NCBI GenBank assembly: GCA_027559495.1
Contig: JAMXSV010000006.1
Location: 372,001-436,000, forward strand
Length of the DNA stretch: 64,000 nucleotides
From: Aurifilum marmelostoma
Taxonomy: Eukaryota > Ascomycota > Sordariomycetes > Diaporthales > Cryphonectriaceae
Direction: 5' to 3'
The notes beneath the pieces were generated by a model. It was not told the DNA's origin. It searched no databases and saw only the letters and a program-made list of their open reading frames with translations. Each line of letters opens with the position of its first letter. Position 1 is the stretch's first letter. A program made the translations under genes and the position numbers. Shown piece after piece: positions 1-12,030 of the stretch.

Positions 1-1993
1 CTGCTCAAGCTGTACAACAACGATGATGCCCGGCACGACAGCGGCACCACGACCCCGGACGTGCGGACCCCGAACAGGACGCCGCGCAGCTCCCCGCCTA
101 GCACCACGCCGGGGACACCACGGGTCCCAGACCCGCCCTCGCGGCCCCGGAGTGGCTTGTTCGGCCTCGGCTCCCGCCACTCTGCCTCGACGCTTGCCGA
201 GCTGATCGGCTCTACCTCTACCCTCGTCGCCCCTGCCGCCGCCGGGACAAGCAGGGACTGGTCTGAAGCGGTCGCCAGCAAGGCGAGACAGGAGCGCGAG
301 AAGCCCAAGAAGGGACACAAGCGGAAGACCTCCAAGTCGTCCACTAAGACACAACAAATCCTGGTTACAAAGCAGTAAGTATCCTTGATCACGCTCTCGC
401 TCTGCTATACCTCTCTGTTCCGTCAACCATCCGGATCCTCTCAGCTGACAACCTCTTTCAAGCATCGCGGTGATCATCTCCCGCCATCGCTACCTTGTCA
501 AGCTATGCCGCGCCCTGATGGAGTTCGGCGCCCCGACGCACCGGCTGGAAGCATACATGGCTATGTCCGCCCGCGTGCTGGGCATCGAGGGCCAGTTTCT
601 CTACCTTCCGGGCTGCATGATCATCTCCTTCGACGACCCCGAGACGCATACTACTGAGGTCAAGATTGTACGCGCCCCACAGGGCGTGGACCTTGGGAAA
701 CTGCACGATGTCCATGAGATATACAAGCTCGTCGTGCACGACCTTATCTCGGTAGACGACGCCATGTTCCGCCTGGATGCCGTCGTCAATAAGAAGCAGA
801 AGTACAACAAGACCGTTCGCGTGCTCGTCTACGGCGCTGCCGCCGTCACCGTCGCGCCATTCGCGTTCAACGGCAGGTGGATCGATATGCCCATCGCCTT
901 TGTCATGGGCTGCATCTTGGGCGTCATGCAGCTTTTTGCCGCCCCGTCTAGCGAGCTCTACGCCAACGTTTTTGAGATCTCAGCCTCCCTCCTCATGGCC
1001 TTCTTGGGCCGCATGTTTGGATCCATTACCTACCACGGCGAGCGCCTCTTCTGCTTCTCCGCTCTTGCCCAATCTTCCATCGCCCTCATTCTGCCTGGCT
1101 ACATGGTCCTGTGCGGCAGTCTCGAGCTGCAGAGCCACAACATGGTTGCAGGCTCCGTGAGGATGGTTTATGCTATGATCTACACCCTATTCCTCGGGTA
1201 CGGTGTGACCATCGGCGCGACGCTCTACGGGCTTATGGACAAGAACGCCGTCAGCGAGACGACTTGTGACAACCCGCTGAACAGTCACTGGAATTTGCTC
1301 TTTGTGCCGCTCTTCACTGTGTGCCTTTGTGTCATCAACCAGGCCAAGGTGAAGCAGATGCCGGTCATGCTGTTGATCTCCTTCGCGGGCTATGTCGTCA
1401 ACAGCTTCACGGACAAGGCGACTAGCTCCTCGACCGTGTCGAATACGCTTGGCGCCCTGACCATCGGTGTGTTAGCAAACATGTAAGCCCCCTTTGCCCC
1501 CTTCGATTTATAATTTCCACAGGCTTTGGATTTGACATTCCATTTTTGCAGTTACTCTCGTGTGAGCCGCCATGCCGAGAACCTTTGGCTCGACCTCTGG
1601 GAGAAACGCCTCCAGCCGCGCATCAAGGGACTGCGTAACCCTAGTCGCACCGACCCAGAGGCTGCTCTGAAGACCGAGCCCGCAGATGCTCCTGACGGCA
1701 GGCGCGTGGGCTACGGCCTTGCGGCGGCGGCGATGCTCCCGGCCATTTTCGTGCAGGTGCCCTCAGGCATCGCATCTGCCGGCTCGTTGGTTGCGGGTGT
1801 GACATCCGCCAATGCCATCACGGGCAACACGACCGCCGAGGCCGTGAGCGGGTCCTCCGACCTCAGCAGCGGCGCCTTCAGCGTGCTCGGTAGTGTCATC
1901 CAGGTTGCCATTAGCATCTCCGTGGGCCTGAGTCTCGCAGCGCTGCTTGTGTATCCGTTTGGCAAGAGGAGGAGCGGGCTTTTCAGTTTCTAA
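1..1993 (+). CDS. ThrE/Prm10-like multi-pass membrane protein, 5' end outside window
   Basis: Three exons are visible: <1-374, 463-1482 and 1552-1993, joined by GTAAGT...CAG and GTAAGC...GCAG introns that keep frame; about 611 residues are in the window. Exon 1 reads open from base 1 and encodes a low-complexity, basic, Ser/Thr/Pro-rich cytosolic tail. The conserved part begins with RHRYLVKLCRALMEFGAPTH, typical of the ThrE domain (DUF1212) of bacterial threonine/serine exporters and of yeast Prm10. It is followed by many hydrophobic helices and a second ThrE_2-type (DUF3815) half ending near YPFGKRR. The fungal relatives are pheromone-regulated or uncharacterised membrane proteins; the substrate is unknown, and export of amino acids is only inferred from the bacterial family. 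The stop is TAA at 1991-1993. It is transcribed toward the sugar transporter. The family call is firm, the function is not. Confidence 0.9.
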
Positions 1994-3613
1994 GAATATC
2001 GGCGAGTAGGGAGAAATGAGGTAGTGAGGACATGGCGCATGTGTCGCAGGAGATCCCACTTTCTCTTTTGTTTCAAGGAAAGGGGCAGGGTCCAGAGAGA
2101 AAGATCGAGGCTGTCTTCGGTGTGGCATAGCGACTGGATGTCTTTTTCTTTTCTTTTCCCTTTTTCAGTCCTTCCCTTTGTATTCCTTCCAAAAGTGCAT
2201 TGTCAGAGCGCGGAGTAATAAGCCATGCGTTAGGGAGTCAAGAGTTGAGTTTGCCCATTTTCTTGTTTTTGTTGTCCTTCAGTACTTAGAGAGCAAAGAT
2301 ACCCTATAGAAATAGACAAAGTAGAGATTCAGAACTTTGCATTATGATGACGCCCCTTGAGGAAAGTCTTCTCAGCCTGGAGGATTGGTTCGTGTCGGTC
2401 GTTCATCATCATTTCGTGAGGAGTCGCATTAGATGGCTGTAGTGGTATTTGGAGTTGAAGCATATGTAGTACGAAGACTCGACAGTGCTGTCCAGAGGTG
2501 CGCATGACGACGCAGCAGCAGCAGCAGCAGCAGCAGCATCTACACATAACGAGGTCAAGATAACACAACGGATTCCCATGCAGACACAGAGGGCTGACTA
2601 CCTGACTCACCGCCACGATCGTGAGATGATGCAAAGTACTCTCCAGTCCGGCGAGTAGTCGACCCAAAAGGCAAAAGTCACGCCATCCATCGTCCCATGT
2701 CCTGTCGAAACCCTCTGCCTCACAGTCGTCTTCCCCAGGTTATATATATCGTTTTTAAACTCATCATGAAGAGCGGGGAGGAGGTCTTGGGCGTTGTTGG
2801 GATGTTTCCGATTTATACCTGCATACAAGAAAAGGCTCCAAGCCTTCCTTGTAATCCTTTTTGAAACATTGGTTTGGTGAGACGAGGCTTTCCTTCTTGC
2901 CCGCGGATGAGCGCCAACGCTAGCTCCTCAGAATTGCAATGGCATGACACGGGATGGGGATGGGGACGGCGGACATGGTCACGAGTACGATCCATACTTG
3001 AGCTCAGGCAGAACAAAGGGGAAGGTATTGTGCAAATCAATAGAGACAGCATGTAGAGCTTGGGAAGTCAGTGGTCGATAGCGGTTTGTCATTTTCAACT
3101 GCTTTTGCTTTCATTCGCGGTGTAGAGCAGCTATACGACCTCGAGCAGTTGTAGAAACATTTCGCCTTTCTTTTTTTTTGTAGATCACCGAACCTACAAA
3201 GACGTCGGCTCTGTTCGGTCCTGTTTCCCCCTTTTTCATTTGCTTGAAAAAAAGACGTATAAGCTCTCCAACATAAGATTGTGAAGAGAGAAGATGAACC
3301 ATACGTGTGGTACCCGTTGAAGCCCAGATCCGTACCCAAAATTGTTTGGTAGTTTGATATCATTTGAAAATCAAAGTTGCAAACCCATGCCTTGCCCAAA
3401 TCAAAGAATGAGAAACTCCGCAATCCACCCAAGTAAAAACTCCAACGCTGGTATCTCATTTTGCGTGACGTGCAGTGTGGACGGCCATCCGGAAAGAAGA
3501 AAAAAAGAAATAGAACCCCTCCCCTAAAGCGAACGACATCGACGTCCATGTATGATCAAAACGGTGACAAATAAAAAACTGATTATGCAAGATAATGGCC
3601 GCCTCTCCCCATC
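1994..3613. other. Convergent intergenic spacer (3' ends of two genes)
   Basis: This spacer lies between the stop codons of the ThrE-like gene (+) and the hexose transporter (-), so it should hold both 3' UTRs and polyadenylation sites. T-rich tracts occur around 2145-2190 and 3165-3180. A (CAG)8 microsatellite sits at 2513-2536. Short ORFs here have no recognisable domain. Confidence 0.6.
2513..2536 (+). repeat. (CAG)8 microsatellite
   Basis: Eight uninterrupted CAG triplets lie in the intergenic spacer. On the minus strand they would encode poly-Cys in a 112-codon ORF, which I regard as spurious. Confidence 0.9.
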
Positions 3614-5475
3614 TCAATAACTGAAATCGACGTGGCCCATAGACGATATTGCTTTGTTTTCTGCTTCCGAGGCAGAATTGACGTTTGTTAAAGATTGATC
3701 CGTCTCCACCTCTGATGGACCTGATGAATGTGATGATGTCGGCTCTAGCTCCTGTGCTTGTGGGACGACTCCCGAGTCTGAGTAGCCTAGGTCGCGCATC
3801 TGCTGGAAGCTCCAGCTGGGTTCGAACTGTGCGCTCTTCCACGCGTGAGACACCCGCTCGTACATCTCGTCGATCTGCTCCAGACTGATCTTGCTCGTCT
3901 CGTACACAAAGGCCCAGGCGAAGAAGGCAGCCACGACGCAGAAAGCGCCCCAGACAAAGAACACTCGGGTGCCCATGTCGGCGTAGCCTGTGCCCTCCTC
4001 GACCATATAGGGGGTGCCGTATGATATGCCAAAGTTGAGAAGCCAGTTGGATGCCGTAGAAACCGAGGTTGACTTGGCTCGGACTTTGAGAGGATATATT
4101 TCGGACGTGATGACCCAGGTGACCGGGCCCCACGATGCGGCGAAGAAGAAGATGTCGACACAGATAAATACGACGAGGATCTGGTGGGCTGTGGTCTTCA
4201 TCGACTCGCCGGCAGCGATAGTGAAGGCGGCGATAAGCAGCTGACAGACAGCCATGGCAATGGCGCCAACAATGAGTACCTTCCGGCGGCCCCATGACTC
4301 GATGACCAGCAGGGCCGGGAAGGTGGATAGGAAGTTCACGATGTTGATGATCATGGTGATGAGGAAGGAGTTTGAGATACCAGCGCCGGTGAAGAAGGTA
4401 GTGCCGTAGTACATGATGAAATTGACTCCCGTCAGCTGTTGTAACATTTGGAGACCACATCCTGTCAGGGTCCGTCGCCCGAGATGTGGTGTGCCCATGA
4501 TGATGTCCTTGTAGGTATCGGGTCCGAGTGCCAGTTCGTATTCGTGATTCGCCTCGATCTCGGCCAGCTCCTCGACCAATGCCGGATGCAGTCGATCCAG
4601 GCGACGTAGGCGACTTAGAGAGATGGCAGCAGCATCTTTCTGTCCACGTTTGATGAGGAATCGGGGTGTCTCGGGTAATATGAAGAGACCCAGGGAGAGT
4701 ATAACAGCCCACGTGAATTGGAGGCCGAGCGGTATCCGGTATGCGGCGGCCCCATCCATCTCGTTGGTGAGCATGTTGACTATAGAAGCCGTGAGCAATC
4801 CGGCAGTGATGGATAGTTGGTAAAAGCAGACGAGGGTTCCTCTGATCCATTTTGGTGCCATCTCAGCCTGGTAGATGGGCACAAGAACGGATATCACACC
4901 GACGCCGACGCCAGCAAAGAATCTGTCCACCAATGTCAGCATCTTTAATCATCACGCTACCGCGACCCTCTCGCTGGATGTCCCGCCCAAATGCTTACCT
5001 GCCAGCCAACAGCATCGGTATTGCCTGCGCACAGACCTGAAATATGCATCCAAAGTTGAACACGGTGACGGCAGCTATGAGTGACTTCCGTCGCCCAAAG
5101 TGGTCACCGACAGGAGCGGCAAGCAAGGCTCCCAGCACCGTCCCAAGGCTGAGGATGGCAACAACGATGGCGGTCTGCGAAGGGGTAAGCGCAGGTTCGT
5201 TGTGAATCTTGTGGCCGGTCGAGAACTGGCTTCTGAAAGCCGACATGGCGAGGATGCCATTGATCGTCCTGTGAATGCCAGGCCAAGTCAGCACCCTGTC
5301 TCCAGATAAACCTGTCCTCCGCTTTGACACTAAGCGCGCTTCATGCAGGTCGGCCTCACCCTGTATCATAACCAAACAAGAGACCTCCGGATGCGACAAA
5401 GATGCCGATCATGATGGCCGGGGCGGAGGAGCCGGCGACATTGTCTGGCTTTCGCCAGCCCATGGCAATCGCCAT
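3614..5475 (-). CDS. MFS sugar (hexose) transporter
   Basis: Exons are 5475-5360, 5268-4999 and 4922-3614 on the minus strand (introns of 91 and 76 nt, GTGAGG...ACAG and GTAAGC...ACAG). They join in frame to 564 residues. The protein is a 12-TM major facilitator of the sugar-porter family. The first helix carries GGLLFGYDTG followed by TINGILAM, loop 2-3 carries DHFGRRKS, the central loop has PETPRFLIKRG, helix 7 has QQLTGVNFIMYYG, and the end of helix 12 has YETSKISLEQIDEMY in place of the canonical PETKG motif. These are glucose/hexose uniporter or proton-symporter hallmarks and predict plasma-membrane import of monosaccharide. The C-terminal cytosolic tail (about 65 residues, Ser-rich) is not long enough to suggest a Snf3/Rgt2-type sensor. 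The start is ATG at 5475; an in-frame ATG at 5463 (MGWRKPDN) is equally possible. Confidence 0.93.
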
Positions 5476-8400
5476 GGTGAGAGTGTTGAGGTCGTCAAGC
5501 CACCTTCTTTAGACGGGAACTCGTCTCGATATGTCTGTGGGTGGGTCTCGTCTCGAGGGATCGTGTGCGTGGTAGCCGGCGGCAGACTCGACCTGTGGTC
5601 TCGTGGACGACCATTTGCAGAAGCAATGGCCGTGGACGGTCGCAGCAGCAGCGAAAGGTGTTGGATGAGATGATGGTCAAGGCGGGAAAGGGTGGCTCGA
5701 GGACCGATGGATGAGAGACGAGATTGACGACAAGTGGAACCGGAGAAGAGTGATTCGGATAGGGTGGGTGTTGGTGGGTTGAATCAGGCTGGAGCGGACG
5801 GCGGAATGGGCGATGGCTGACGACGGATGGTACGGCGCAAGGAGCAGCAAGGTCAGGTCAGGTCAGATAAGATGGAGAACAAAGAATGGAGACGAGGGAG
5901 GGTAGAAAGAAAGAAAAGAGAGGGAGGGATCTTTCAGACTCTGGCTCAGTAGACAGACTGGAGACGAGGAAGGGACTGGGGTGGGAAGCGGAAGTGGACA
6001 TGGACATAGTCTGGTAGAGATTTGGAAATGGAAAATGGCGGGCCAAGGGGGGGGGGCACATTGAGGTGTCCAAGGGCTTTACACAGAAGGACATGGGGTT
6101 TGCAATGGCGGAAAAAGAGAGATCAGCTGGCCCCATCCTGGGGGATCCGGTTCTGATTGGGCCCAAACATGAACTAGCGGATTTATCTCTGGCGGGAGGC
6201 GCTGGAGAGGAGGGGAGGGAAGACCAGGTTCAGGTGGGTTGACTCGGGGCGTTAGTGTCACTGTGGTACTATGCACGCTATGGTCAGTGCCTATTCTGCA
6301 CTCCCCGGGGCCCTATTGTATGTCGTACGGGGGCTGGCCTGAGCACCTTTCCCTTAGCAACCACTCAGGCTCTGACCTCCACCTCCTAAATCAGGCCCCC
6401 CCCCGCCAGCGCGCCCATTCCTCCATGCGTTGTTCATCCCAACTTTGACTTGCACTGTGCTCAGAGACTTACCATGTACCGTCAAACCATGTTGCCAGAC
6501 CATGACTAACTAACTGCTCTTCTGTACATTTCTATCTTTTCTTCTTCTTTTCTCTCAGACCACTTTTGCAATTGTCTGAAGAAAATCATACCCATCTCCT
6601 GATTATAATATCAAAGGCAGCGGCTTGGCTTGGCTTGGCTTTCCAGGGCAGCCAGGGATAAATGTTCCGTGGAGCAGAGTCAAACCGTTAAGACCACCCC
6701 TCAAGTTCCAGTTGTCTGCTGCTCTCTTTTCTAGGCTACAGAGAACAATGAGCTAATGCCATAGTACTGTATAGTACATGACTATATCGTAACAGGGCAT
6801 TTTGGGTTCTGGGCCTGCAGCATGCCAGCACCTGATTAAGCCACACCGTCTTACCCCATCTTGCAATTCTCCACCCCTTACAAGGTCTTCCCTTTGTACT
6901 TTTCCAACCCGACATATCACAATTCACCACGTTTGATGGCATCCTTTGCTAAGACAAAAGTATTCCAAAAGTGTGTTGCTTAGTGGACCAAGTTCAAAGG
7001 CCTGGACTCTTGCATCCTGAGCTGGGCTCACCCGCTGGGCCAGTTGACTGCTGTGTGGGGGACTTGTTGGGGAGGGGAGGGGATCCTCTGTTGACACAGT
7101 GACATTGTCTGGCCCTCCAGGGGCACCACCACGCCTCCTGGATCACCTGAATGCAACGCGCCTGCACATGTGCTTGACGACTCGCCCGGGGAAGCTCAAG
7201 ATTACAGGGGTGTACTCCACAGAATTGAGTGTGTGCCTGCTCTCTGCAGGCTACAGATCACATTATCACCACTTGACGACGGGCATTCGAGTGGTCTCCC
7301 ACACACACTGAGACAATTGCACAATGATCCATCACTGCATCCTGATTCATTGATGATTTTTCCCTCCCTGCAACCCTTGCAGACTTTCTTGACCTCCCAA
7401 GCAATGGCAGCGAGTCAGCGACAGCACTCTACTTGCAGTACTATGGTATGTGTTTTGATGCAGCTTGTGACGAAAACAGCTCGTGCCAGGGGCCCTGGCC
7501 AACGATAGGCTATCGCTTATATCTATTGAGCTCCATGCTCAAGCCCCTACCACACAGCATCGAGATAGAGTGCTCAAGCTCCCCTCTTATTTTTTCGAAA
7601 CCCATTTCCAAAGAGGGGCAGAGAGAAGAGGAAAGAGGGGGGTGGGCATGACACCTGCATTGTACAGCATTACGCCGGCGTATACGGTGCGAAAGCCACC
7701 ACAGAAAGTTCGATACGCACTGGGTGGGCAGGTCTACCCCGGATTTGGCCGGAGCCTTCATGACCTCCGCGCCCGCCTCCACGGTGATCTTCACCAGCCT
7801 CGTCAGAGAGGACCTGACGCGATGGATTCGAGCTCCCGTGTTCCGAGAATCCAAGGTCCCTCGATGATCGTGTTAGGGCCGATTTCACTCAGAGGGACTC
7901 TCAGACAGTTTCTCATCAGCCTTGTGGGCTCGTATGCGCTCCCCATACCTTTTTCCTTCGAATACGGTGCAGCGTCACCGGAATCGGACCTCGATCCTAG
8001 AGTGAAATCCCCCAAAACGTCCCCAACACCTAGTGCCAAGGTACCATGGATACCAAGGGCAGAGATTATCCTCAGATGATCATGGAAGGTTTCGCTTATG
8101 AGTACGCAAATCTTATCATGGTACTCAACTATGGTTTGCCGGGCATCTTGGGGTCCTTGGCCAGGACAAGCAAGGACATGTCAAGCGAGGGGTGAGCATC
8201 CCGCAATCCTTCGCGTCTTCCCCGACCTGATCCACCCCTTCGACGAGGTTAGCGCCGTGAATCCTGCATTTGCAAATTCGTCTTCGCCCAGCGCGCGAAC
8301 TGCGCCGCTCGGTGACAGCCTTGGCCTAGCCGTCTGCGGTGCCTGGCTCTTGCACGAAGCCACCGCAATCTGTTTCCTCACGCAGACAAGTTTCCTGGAC

Positions 8401-11400
8401 CATGAACGTGCGAGAGGCTCTTGTCACACTCCACTTTCTTCTCTCTCTGTTCAGACGAAGAGCCTCAAGCGGCAGACGAAGCAAGTCTTCTCGACCCGAT
8501 GTGACGACCTTCCGGAGCATACCGACTCGTTGTCTGACCCAAGATCGCCTCAAACATGGCTTTAGCCCTGAGGAGGGTGGGCCACCTACCATGGCATCTG
8601 CATACATGCTGTGGCCACATATGCCGATGCGCGCACCTCCACCTGCACTTGGTGTGGTGGACAATTGAGCAGTTGTGTGCGAGCATCACCGGATGGCTGG
8701 CCAGACACCCCCTCCCCCCCATGTGTTACATGAAACCACCGCTCGGCTAACAAAATTATCCGTCTACAGCATGCCCCATGTCGAGGCCCTCTTTCGAGTT
8801 CGTCCTTATTGGTAGAGAAGGTCGACGAGAAATATCCGGCACTCTTGCGTACCTCTCTTTACTAAATGCCGCTTGGTCAGGTGGGTATAGTATAGATGGG
8901 AAAGGTTTGGCGGATAGCTCCCCCCGGTCGTCTTGGACGTATCCACGCTGTTTTCCCCTTGACAAGATCGTCTCTCACATGTCAGTCAACCATGCGGTCT
9001 GTCGCGGGGGTGTGTGAAAGCGCCTTCCTGGTTGAGAGAGGGCTGCATTGGATGCTGACGGGCTTGAGCCTGTCGTCCGGTTTTTACTGGGCACCAACAG
9101 AGACTCGGTGCTGAGGACGGCCAGTGCCAACCCAGCAGCTGATAGACGGCCACTCAGCCTGTTGGGTGAGACGACTGTTCCGTTCCCTGCTCGTGGCCAA
9201 GATCATTCGTCAAGGGGGTTTCTGTCTTGTCACCAATGAGATGGACCGGTGGCGCGTCCGAAAAGTCTTAGCATCGAATGCTACACGCCGATGACTGGAT
9301 CTCGAAAACTTCAGGCGCCGGTACGCGGAGAAGTACATTGGCGCGAGAGTCTTGGACATACACATGCCTTTTCATCCACCCTGCTTCAAATCTCATCTCG
9401 TTGCGGAAGGTTCTGGCGTTGACCGCCAGATGAAATAGTGCCATTGCCCTGCCCGGAAATTCTTTATTATTCTTTTTACCCTTCCCGCCTTTTGGCTTGA
9501 GGAGGCTAGACTCGCTCAGAACGTGATGGGTTAGATGCAGAAGCCTTCTGTTGGGCAATGCTTCGGTTCGGAGTGCTTCTCTTCACGACAGGAAAGGAAA
9601 CACAGGTCCGCTCAGAGCCTTGCCATCATCCAAGCGAGTTCCGGCATGTGCGAGGACCCTGTGCAGGTCAACACCACATTTCATTATATTAGCCCAGTGG
9701 CTTGCATGCCGCGGTCTTACTTCTCTACCTGTCGTCTCCCGCATATGAAGTGGAGGGTGGCTGTCGCTTGCATGTGCTGTCACCGTTCTAATATAGGTAC
9801 GGTCGAAAAATGGGCGAAATGATCACCATACCCGCCATGTCATCCTCTCTGCATACCGCCCCCCCCCCCCAGCCCAGTGCTATGTATGATGCAAGGACGG
9901 CATAGGCTGACAATGTCCATGGTGACATGTCGTTGGTTGAAAGCCGGCGATCACATGTGCTATTGACTGCATATCTATTGCTCCTTGCGGTTGAACCACC
10001 GCCCTGGATTCTCAAAATTTCTATACTATGCTCCTCCCTTCTCCCCTACCTTGCTGCTTTCATCATGAGGGCATCGACGGACTTCTGTTGACGCAGGCGG
10101 CCATTCATGGTGTCAAAATACACAAAAAGTCGTGGAAGGTCTTTGCGCCGGACGGGACGCCAAGGGCTGACCCTGGTGCCACGCTCTCCAGCCAGCTGCT
10201 GCAACGTCACACAAAGTCCGCTGCCTGGAGGGAACAACTGGAATTCAGAACGAGGCGATCTCCTCAGCCTGCTCCACCTTTGAGCTCCGACGCCTTCGGA
10301 GTGGGCTGAAGATGGAAGTAGGAGGAGAGGCCAGGGAAGATGTGAAAGGGGGCAGCATGTGGCAGACAGGAGAAGGATGACAGCGGTGGCAACATACGCA
10401 ACAGACGAGAACAGACATCATCCCTGGGGATTCTTCTGTCGTACTGAGCCGTCCTTTGTCCAGCTTTGTTACAGAAAGCTGAGCCTCCCGGAGCAGAACA
10501 CGAGATATGACTACGCACCCAGATGTATATTCATCGGCAGGTCAAGTTGGTGTGCCAAGCTACCGAAAGATAACTCGCATCGGATGGGCCACCGGATGGA
10601 AGCCTGGCTCTCAGAGCTCTCTTCTTCTCCCTTTCATCCTCTTTTGCCGTCAACCGACCGCAGTGACTAACGGAGAATCGAGACTACTGCGTCGCTGCTC
10701 CGTCTCGCGAAAGTCTTGTGACATCACCCCGCGGTGTGTCGCTCGCTGGGCTGCAAATCTTTTGTCTATGAGTCCAACACTCGTGTCATCTTCTTGGCTT
10801 CCTACACCGCGCAACTCTTGGGCTGCCTTGTGGGCTCTCACAGCTCCAGCGCCACCCTCTCTGGGGCAGGCCACCCTGGGTGGTCTTGTTCACCATCGTG
10901 GCCAGTGTCATCAAATGCCTTTCCGACCCGTGCACGGCTGGCGTTCATGCAGATGGGTTGCGTCGATAATCAGTCTCCGCCCAGATTTCCAGCATTTGAG
11001 GACCCGGCATTAATTAGTTGATGAAATGCCGTGATTGTACCAACAGGTGGGAGAACGCAGGTAGACGGTACGCGGGAATTCGCCGAGCAACACTGTGAGT
11101 AGGTAGGTCCTCAGTTTGTGGACGACCCGATCGCATTCAAACCATACTTCGTCGACCGGCAAATCCAACTTGATCACAAACATCGACCCCTCACGATTGT
11201 ATGAGTAGCCTAACTCGTATCCCTTTGACCTGGCTTCGTAGAAATCAACAGTCCAACAAGCCACAAAGAGCAAAGAACATAACATGCGACATAATCAGAG
11301 GTCATTCTGATTCACTCTTATATCCTTTTCACCCTTCTCCTCCCAGAAGGCACACAGATTCGAAGACTAGACAACCAAGACCTCTCGATGTCAAACGAGC

Positions 11401-12030
11401 TACACAAAAGGGATGCAATCTTCGGCACACATTCTGCTAATGCTAACAAAGCGCAAATAATGGCTTGCGAGTTTCGGACGGGCGGGGCAGGACCGTGGGC
11501 ATGATGACTGGTAGGCCGAACCATCAGTACACAAAGGAAGACAAGCAAACTAAGAGGAGACGAGCGGTCCATAGTGTGCACCGTATTGTACGGTGCAATT
11601 TAAGAGCACTGCTATGACAGGGTATCGAAATCAAGGATAGGTCGTCGTAGTTGTCTCTAGTGTTGGATTACAAGTATTATGGTGAAGTTGGGATCCTGTT
11701 GCAATGACGTGACTATACCGGTGTCAAGGACGCACGAGAAAGTAAGTAATGAGGGCACGGAAGTAAATGATACAAAGTACTTATACGATAAACAAAGTAT
11801 CATCTCAATTATAACCATCAAATATAAAATAGATCCATTCTGTCTTTTCAATCTCCCTTTGTCACACAACCCGTGCCGAGTTGATATCCAGAACGAAAAG
11901 GCTGTGGCGATCAAAATAGTTGTGATCTTGGGTTGCTCAACCGCCAACGCTGTTCTAAATTGTTTACGAAAGTTTCCACTCGGCAGAAGGTGTTTGTCAA
12001 CTCTGCGACTTTCCCAACGCACACGGCCCT
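5476..12030. other. 6.5 kb gene-poor region upstream of the hexose transporter
   Basis: No ORF here has a recognisable domain, convincing splice sites or coding-like composition over more than about 100 codons. Features seen are a G10 run near 6050, a (GGCTT) tandem around 6620-6645, AGGTC repeats around 5850-5866, several C-rich runs (6392, 8709, 9861) and CT-rich tracts near 6530-6560 suitable for a fungal promoter or 5' leader. The left end must contain the transporter promoter and the right end the fumarate-reductase 3' UTR. The size is about three to five times the neighbouring spacers. Long non-coding transcripts or a decayed gene are possible but not demonstrable from sequence alone. 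Confidence 0.55.

Noticed and set aside
3456..4850. 464-codon minus-strand ORF
   Set aside because: It overlaps the hexose transporter in another frame on the same strand; the transporter frame carries all MFS motifs.
7483..8079. 198-codon plus-strand ORF in the gene-poor region
   Set aside because: No domain, no codon bias and competing ORFs on the other strand; not enough support.
10507..11013. 168-codon plus-strand ORF
   Set aside because: Composition is random-like, with no homology I recognise and no splice partners.
11010..11285. 91-codon minus-strand ORF starting with a hydrophobic stretch
   Set aside because: The hydrophobic start is short and the rest shows no family or splice signal; possible but not supportable.
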